Below, piece by piece: positions 60,238 through 64,000 of a stretch of 64,000 bases of DNA (positions are counted from its first letter, which is position 1; each line of letters opens with the position of its first letter). Location: positions 62,001 through 126,000 of the forward strand of contig JAVKFY010000052.1 of the NCBI GenBank assembly GCA_040223615.1. Reading direction: 5' to 3'. The notes beneath the pieces were generated by a model. The model was not told where the DNA came from. It saw only the letters and a program-made list of their open reading frames with translations, and made no database searches. Source of the stretch: JAVKFY01 sp040223615. GTDB lineage: Bacteria; Pseudomonadota; Alphaproteobacteria; GCA-2731375. The position numbers and the translations under genes were made by a program.

Positions 60238-61827
60238 TCAGTGCCGGAAGTGGCGCATGCCGGTGAACACCATGGCGATGCCGGCGGCGTTGGCGGCGTC
60301 GATCACGTCCTGGTCGCGCATCGAGCCGCCGGGCTGGATCACCGCCGTGGCGCCGTTGTCGATCACCGCCTGCAACCCATCCGCGAACGGGAAGAAGGCG
60401 TCCGACGCCGCCGCCGAGCCGACCGTGCGCGGCGTCGCCTCGCCCGCCGCCTCGGCCGCTTCCTTCGCCTTCCAGCCGGCAATGCGGGCGCTGTCGACCC
60501 GGCTCATCTGACCGGCGCCGACGCCGACCGTGGCCCCGTCCTTGGCATAGACGATGGTGTTCGACTTCACGTGCTTGGCGACGCGGAAGGCGAACAGCAG
60601 GTCGGCGACTTCCGCGTCGGTCGGTGCGCGTTCGGTGGCGACCTTCAGGTCGGCGGCGCCGATCCGGCCGGTGTCGGCCTCCTGCACCAGCAGACCGCCG
60701 TTCAGCGTCTTGGCGGTCAGCGCCGCGCGTTTCGGGTCGACCAGCCCGCCGGTCAGCAGCAGCCGCAGGTTCTTCTTCGCCGCCAAGAGTTCCCTGGCCC
60801 GGTCGTCGGCGTCCGGCGCGACGATCACCTCCAGGAACAGCTTGCCGATGGCCTCCACCGTGGCGGCATCGAGCGGCGTGTTCAGCGCGATGATGCCGCC
60901 GAAGGCGCTGACCGGATCGCAGGCCAGCGCCGCCTGGAACGCAGCCGTCTGGGTCGCGCCGGTGGCGACGCCGCAGGGATTGGCGTGCTTGATGATGGCG
61001 CAGGCCGGGCCGTCAGCCGGATCGAACTCGCTGGCCAGCGCGAAGGCCGCGTCGGCGTCGTTCAGGTTGTTGTAGCTGAGCTCCTTGCCCTGCACCTGGG
61101 TCGCGGTGGCCAACCCCGGCAGCGGCGGCTCGGTGACATAGAAGGCTGCCTGCTGGTGTGGATTCTCGCCGTAGCGCAGCACCTGGCTCAGCTTGCCGCC
61201 CAGCACAAACCGGTTCGGGAAGCGCTCGCCGACCTCGCCGGCCAGCCACGGCGCGATCGCCGCGTCGTAGGCCGCGGTCCGAGCATAGGTCTTCGCCGCA
61301 AGCTTCCGGCGCAGCGCCAGCGTGGTCATGCCCTTGTTGGCGTCCATCTCGGCCAGCACCGCGCCGTAATCCTCCGGCTCGGTGACGACGCAGACGAAGC
61401 CGTGGTTCTTCGCCGCCGAGCGCAGCATTGCCGGGCCGCCGATGTCGATATTCTCGATGCAGGTGTCGAAGTCGGCGCCGGCCGCCAGGGTCTGCTCGAA
61501 CGGGTAGAGGTTCACCACCACGAGGTCGATGCCCTCGATCTCGTGCTCGACCATCGCGGTCTGGTGATCGGCGTTGTCGCGCAGCGCCAGGATGCCGCCG
61601 TGGACCTTGGGATGCAGCGTCTTCACCCGGCCGTCCATCATCTCCGGAAAGCCGGTCATGTCGGAGACGTCCTGCACCGGAATGCCGGCCTCGCGCAGCG
61701 CCTTGGCGGTGCCGCCGGTCGAGATGATCTCGACCTTGTGCCCGGCCAGCGCCTGGCCGAATTCGATCAGGCCGGACTTGTCGGAAACGGAAATCAGCGC
61801 GCGGCGCAGCGGCACCAGGTCGGGCAT
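60238..61827 (-). CDS. purH: Bifunctional AICAR transformylase / IMP cyclohydrolase
   Basis: 529 residues. The N-terminal IMP cyclohydrolase domain (about 1-200) has RRALISVSDKSGLIEF, EIISTGGTAKALREAG, MMDGRVKTLHPKVHGGIL and NIDIGGPAMLRSAAKN. The AICAR transformylase half has GKELSYNNLNDADAAFALA, AIIKHANPCGVATG (catalytic Lys-His) and SDAFFPFADGL. It performs the last two steps of purine synthesis. Confidence 0.98.
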   Translation of the reverse strand: MPDLVPLRRALISVSDKSGLIEFGQALAGHKVEIISTGGTAKALREAGIPVQDVSDMTGFPEMMDGRVKTLHPKVHGGILALRDNADHQTAMVEHEIEGIDLVVVNLYPFEQTLAAGADFDTCIENIDIGGPAMLRSAAKNHGFVCVVTEPEDYGAVLAEMDANKGMTTLALRRKLAAKTYARTAAYDAAIAPWLAGEVGERFPNRFVLGGKLSQVLRYGENPHQQAAFYVTEPPLPGLATATQVQGKELSYNNLNDADAAFALASEFDPADGPACAIIKHANPCGVATGATQTAAFQAALACDPVSAFGGIIALNTPLDAATVEAIGKLFLEVIVAPDADDRARELLAAKKNLRLLLTGGLVDPKRAALTAKTLNGGLLVQEADTGRIGAADLKVATERAPTDAEVADLLFAFRVAKHVKSNTIVYAKDGATVGVGAGQMSRVDSARIAGWKAKEAAEAAGEATPRTVGSAAASDAFFPFADGLQAVIDNGATAVIQPGGSMRDQDVIDAANAAGIAMVFTGMRHFRH

Positions 61828-61895
61828 CGGCGGGCTCCGGAGGTCGGTCGAAGGACGGTCCCGGCTATAGCATGCTGGCGGCCGGAGTCCAGACG

Positions 61896-63815
61896 TCAGT
61901 CTGACGCGGATGCCGCGCGCGGCGCCGGGCCGCCGTAGTCGGGCACCAGGTGGTGCAGCTGGGCCAGCATGTCGTCGGTGCGGCGGGCCTCGGCCAATTC
62001 CGCCAGCTTCTCGAGCTGCGGCCGCAGCAGCCCGAAATCTATCGCGCGCGGCGCCGCGAGCAGGATGCCGGGCGCGGCGGTGCGCTGGGTCTCGCGGTCG
62101 TGGAACAGTTCTTCCGCCAGCTTCTCGCCGGGCCGCAGGCCGATGAACTGGATCGGAATGTCGGCTTCCGGCCGCAGGCCGGCCAGGCGAATCATCTGCC
62201 GCGCCAAGTCCAGCACCTTCACCGGCTTGCCCATGTCGAGGACGTAGATCTTGCCGGCCTCGGCCTGGCCCAACGCGGAGGCGGAGAGCACCAGCTCGAC
62301 CGCCTCGCGCGTGGTCATGAAGTAACGCACCACGTCCGGGTGCGTGACCGTGATCGGCCCGCCGCGCGCCAGTTGCCGCTGGAACAACGGCACCACCGAG
62401 CCGGTCGAGCCCAGCACGTTGCCGAAGCGCACGGTGACGAAATGGGTGTCGCCGCCGGCCAGGCTCAGCCCCTGGCAGATCATTTCCGCCACGCGTTTCG
62501 AGGCCCCCATCACCGACGACGGATTGACCGCCTTGTCGGTGGAAATCTGCACATAGGTGGTCACGCCGGCGGCCTTGGCCGCCTCGGCGACGTTCAGCGT
62601 GCCCAGCACGTTGGTCAGCACGCCCTCGTTCGGATTGGCCTCGACCAGCGGCACATGCTTGAACGCGGCGGCGTGGAACACCGCCGTCGGGCGATGCCGG
62701 CGGAACACCGTCGCCACCCGGGCCGCGTCGCGCACGTCGCCCAGCACGGCGGAGCGCGCCACGTCGGGGAACCGTTCGCCCAGCTCCAGGTCGATCTGAT
62801 AGAGCGCGTGCTCGCCGTTATCCATACAGGTGATGTGCGCCGGGCCGAGCGCCGCGATCTGCCGCGTCAGTTCCGAGCCGATGGTGCCGCCCGCCCCGGT
62901 GATCAGCACCCGCTGCCCGGCGACCAGCGCCCGCATCGCGGCGCGGTCCAGGGTCTGCTGCGGCCGGCCGAGCAGGTCCTCCACGTCGACCGGGCGCACC
63001 GTGATCGGCCGGCCGTCGTCGGCGGTGAAGTCGGTCAGGCGCGGCACCCGGCTGAGCTTCAGGCCCAGCGCCTCGCAGCTTTCCAGCAGGTGCGCGACGG
63101 TCTCGCCCTCGATCCGGCGCGAGGCGATGATCAGGCGCCGGGGCCGCCGGCCGGCGCGGCCGAGCCGGTCGACCACCTGCGGCAGGCTGGCCAGGTCGCC
63201 CAGCACCCGCACGCCGCGGATGTCGCGGCCGATGCGTTTCGGCTTGTCGTCGATGATGCCGACCACGCGATAGCCGGTGACCCGCGCCCGGCCGACCTCG
63301 CGGATGAAGGCCTCCGCCTCGTCGCCGGCGCCGACCAGCAACACCGGCACGCGCTGCGCCGGATGGCGTTCCAGCACTGCCGACAGGTTGCCGTCCTTGA
63401 ACAGCCGATAGGCCAGCCGCGGCGCGGCCAGCGCCAGCACCAGCAGCACCCACACGATCGGCAGCGCGGTGCGCGGGAACTCGTCCAGCCGCGTGACCCA
63501 GAACAGCATCGGCAGGAAGATCAGCAACGCCATGGTCACGGCCTTGGCGATCGCCACCAGGTCGGCCATCGAGGCGTAGTGCCAGATGCCCCGGTACAGC
63601 CCCATGCCCCAGAACACCACCGCGCAGACACCGGTGAAGATCACCGTGCCTTCCCACTGGAACAACAGCGGCTGCGGGTCGCCATAGGTCCAGTAGCGCA
63701 GGAACAGCGCCAGCTCGAAGGCGAGCGCCGCCATCACCACGTCGTGCACCGCTACCGTGGCGATTCGGCGGTTCACGTAGAGGCGCCTCATCGGGCTAGG
63801 ACGTTCGTCCGTCAT
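61896..63815 (-). CDS. WbpM/FlaA1-like NDP-sugar 4,6-dehydratase (polysaccharide biosynthesis)
   Basis: 639 residues. Four N-terminal helices (VVMAALAFELALFLRYW; GTVIFTGVCAVVFWGMGLYR and two more), a first Rossmann domain (VPVLLVGAGDEAEAFI) and a second catalytic one (VLITGAGGTIGSELTRQIAA; AVLGDVRDAARV). STDKAVNPSSVMGASKRVAE shows the Ser-Met-Lys variant active site of the WbpM/FlaA1 group in place of Tyr-x3-Lys. It makes 4-keto-6-deoxy sugars for envelope polysaccharide. Overlaps the next gene upstream by 20 nt. Confidence 0.92.
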   Translation of the reverse strand: MTDERPSPMRRLYVNRRIATVAVHDVVMAALAFELALFLRYWTYGDPQPLLFQWEGTVIFTGVCAVVFWGMGLYRGIWHYASMADLVAIAKAVTMALLIFLPMLFWVTRLDEFPRTALPIVWVLLVLALAAPRLAYRLFKDGNLSAVLERHPAQRVPVLLVGAGDEAEAFIREVGRARVTGYRVVGIIDDKPKRIGRDIRGVRVLGDLASLPQVVDRLGRAGRRPRRLIIASRRIEGETVAHLLESCEALGLKLSRVPRLTDFTADDGRPITVRPVDVEDLLGRPQQTLDRAAMRALVAGQRVLITGAGGTIGSELTRQIAALGPAHITCMDNGEHALYQIDLELGERFPDVARSAVLGDVRDAARVATVFRRHRPTAVFHAAAFKHVPLVEANPNEGVLTNVLGTLNVAEAAKAAGVTTYVQISTDKAVNPSSVMGASKRVAEMICQGLSLAGGDTHFVTVRFGNVLGSTGSVVPLFQRQLARGGPITVTHPDVVRYFMTTREAVELVLSASALGQAEAGKIYVLDMGKPVKVLDLARQMIRLAGLRPEADIPIQFIGLRPGEKLAEELFHDRETQRTAAPGILLAAPRAIDFGLLRPQLEKLAELAEARRTDDMLAQLHHLVPDYGGPAPRAASASD

Positions 63816-64000
63816 GGCCGGCTCGTTTGTCCGCTGTGCCGAAATACCATAGCACCACCGCGACCCCGACGGCGGCGAAGGCCAGCGCCCGCCATTCCTT
63901 GCCCGGGCACGCCGCCGCGTAGGCTGCGCACGCCACCAGGAGCAGGTTCAGGCAGCCGATCACGCGCAGCACCGGCAGGTGCCCGCCCATCGCTCGCGCC
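63796..64000 (-). CDS. C-terminal part of a membrane protein, possibly a WecA-type glycosyltransferase (partial)
   Basis: At least 64 residues, open to the right edge. Two hydrophobic stretches (LRVIGCLNLLLVACAAYAA; LAFAAVGVAVVLWYFGTAD) end in a short polar tail. The position just before a WbpM-like gene and the helix pair fit the end of a glycosyltransferase family 4 (WecA/MraY-like) protein, but a free-standing small protein from Met 63990 is equally possible. It overlaps the following CDS by 20 nt. Confidence 0.45.
   Translation of the reverse strand, partial: ARAMGGHLPVLRVIGCLNLLLVACAAYAAACPGKEWRALAFAAVGVAVVLWYFGTADKRAGHDGRTS

Overview
The window is about two thirds G+C and bacterial. 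Gene content and order (dnaK-dnaJ; ffs-dnaX-ybaB-recR; a complete ccmABCDEFGHI system I cytochrome c maturation locus; a 1603-residue NAD-glutamate dehydrogenase; an ornithine lipid acyltransferase of OlsB type; an RpoH-type promoter before dnaK) point to an alphaproteobacterium, most likely a free-living Rhodospirillales-like aerobe. That placement is inference. There is no phage, plasmid, rRNA, tRNA or CRISPR content; the sequence looks chromosomal, with many palindromic intergenic repeats.

Layout. 1-9.9 kb: end of an OlsB-like gene, a DUF1848 protein, dnaK-dnaJ, a 58-residue peptide with a double-glycine leader, nudC, the SRP RNA gene, dnaX-ybaB-recR and a nitroreductase. 10-14.7 kb: a minus-strand operon (sulfotransferase, polysaccharide deacetylase, PhyH-type dioxygenase, enolase-superfamily enzyme) with a methyltransferase-like gene back to back. 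14.7-21.6 kb: mixed metabolic and uncharacterised genes (DUF1223, DUF3445, yciB, rpiA, DUF1326, a TauD-type dioxygenase, an M81 metallopeptidase, a flavin-monooxygenase remnant). 21.6-27.1 kb: a minus-strand TRAP transporter operon with two tandem solute-binding proteins and two small membrane proteins. 27.4-32.8 kb: a Bax-inhibitor-1 protein, the ybbA-ybbP ABC system divergent from tesA, and a 2'-5' RNA ligase. 32.8-42.7 kb: the ccm locus, interrupted by a decayed brnT with brnA, by a three-unit repeat array and by two dehydrogenase genes. 42.7-49.5 kb: a MarR regulator and a Tat-exported nitroreductase, two tandem candidate small RNAs, then an FAD enzyme, a methyltransferase, a secreted protein, a PaaK-like ligase and a Nudix hydrolase. 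49.8-64 kb: an aldolase, a shortened sugar transferase, both an NADP-type and a giant NAD-type glutamate dehydrogenase, an MFS transporter, a pentapeptide-repeat protein, purH, and a WbpM-like sugar dehydratase next to a probable glycosyltransferase end.

Two observations stand out. (1) Between 44.40 and 44.79 kb lie two homologous minus-strand small-RNA genes. Each has a TGGCAC-N5-TTGC sigma-54 promoter, a conserved 49-nt core that exposes two CCCUC (anti-Shine-Dalgarno-like) tracts, and a rho-independent terminator. (2) A two-hairpin repeat occurs five times at three places. Each time it lies exactly between the stop of one gene and the start of the next, flanked by RTGA on both sides, as if it inserts into overlapping ATGA/GTGA stop-start junctions and recreates the start codon of the downstream gene.
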